Positions 6,087 to 7,809 of a stretch of DNA of 7,809 nt are shown one piece after another; the stretch's first letter is position 1, and every line of letters starts with the position of its first letter. Source of the stretch: an uncultured Bacteroidales bacterium (GTDB taxonomy: Bacteria; Bacteroidota; Bacteroidia; Bacteroidales; Bacteroidaceae); contig CALBKR010000154.1 in assembly GCA_937896105.1 (NCBI GenBank), forward strand, positions 1 to 7,809. The letters run 5' to 3'. Under the pieces are notes generated by a model. That model searched no databases. It had not been told where the DNA came from and saw nothing but the letters and a program-made list of their open reading frames with translations. The translations under genes and the position numbers were made by a program.

Positions 6087-6094
6087 TATCTTTG
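6087..6094 (+). promoter_or_regulatory. Putative Bacteroidales -7 promoter element of the GH2 gene
   Basis: TATCTTTG matches the Bacteroides -7 consensus TAnnTTTG exactly and sits in a very AT-rich stretch. It would start transcription near 6101 and give an A-rich leader of about 55 nt before the ATG at 6157. I see no clear -33 TTG at the right spacing, so an activator may be needed, as is common for carbohydrate-use genes. Confidence 0.55.
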
Positions 6095-6120
6095 TGAGTT
6101 ACACAGCCAAAACATCGTAA

Positions 6121-7809
<1,689 letters not shown>

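Overview
The window looks like chromosomal DNA of a member of the Bacteroidales (Bacteroides/Prevotella/Muribaculaceae type). The evidence is the protein families (GH109-like Gfo/Idh/MocA oxidoreductase, short-chain-type threonine dehydrogenase, signal-peptide-bearing GH2 enzyme with an N-terminal lectin-like module), promoter elements of the TAnnTTTG type, and A-rich leaders that mostly lack Shine-Dalgarno sites. I cannot name the genus. Most genes sit near 55-60% GC in hand-counted lines; one islet is clearly AT-richer.

Layout. 1-384: C-terminal end of a Gfo/Idh/MocA oxidoreductase with an unusual Ala/Lys/Glu tail, closed by a strong terminator. 385-754: gap, largely unexplained apart from that terminator and the kbl terminator. 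755-1945 (-) and 2170-3126 (+): kbl and a NAD-dependent threonine dehydrogenase gene, divergently transcribed from a 224-bp region. Together they are the two-step threonine-to-glycine pathway: threonine is oxidised to 2-amino-3-ketobutyrate, which KBL splits with CoA into glycine and acetyl-CoA. 3190-4130: an AT-richer islet with the truncated C-terminal end of a phage-type muramidase, followed 4 bp later by an unrecognised small secreted protein. The islet is bracketed by two related hairpins that share an exact 11-bp direct repeat. 4192-6010: umuD and umuC, the SOS-type translesion polymerase operon, with ten 7-bp tandem repeats in the gap directly before the umuC start codon. 6157-7809: the first 551 codons of an exported GH2 beta-galactosidase-type enzyme with a ricin-like module before the GH2 fold. 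The gene runs off the end and its catalytic glutamates are outside the window.

I did not find a complete, obviously new system. The most interesting items are the islet (muramidase remnant plus secreted partner between duplicated hairpins), the heptamer repeat array in the umuDC operon, the palindrome abutting umuD, and the histone-H1-like tail on the first protein. No tRNA, rRNA, IS element or CRISPR array is visible.
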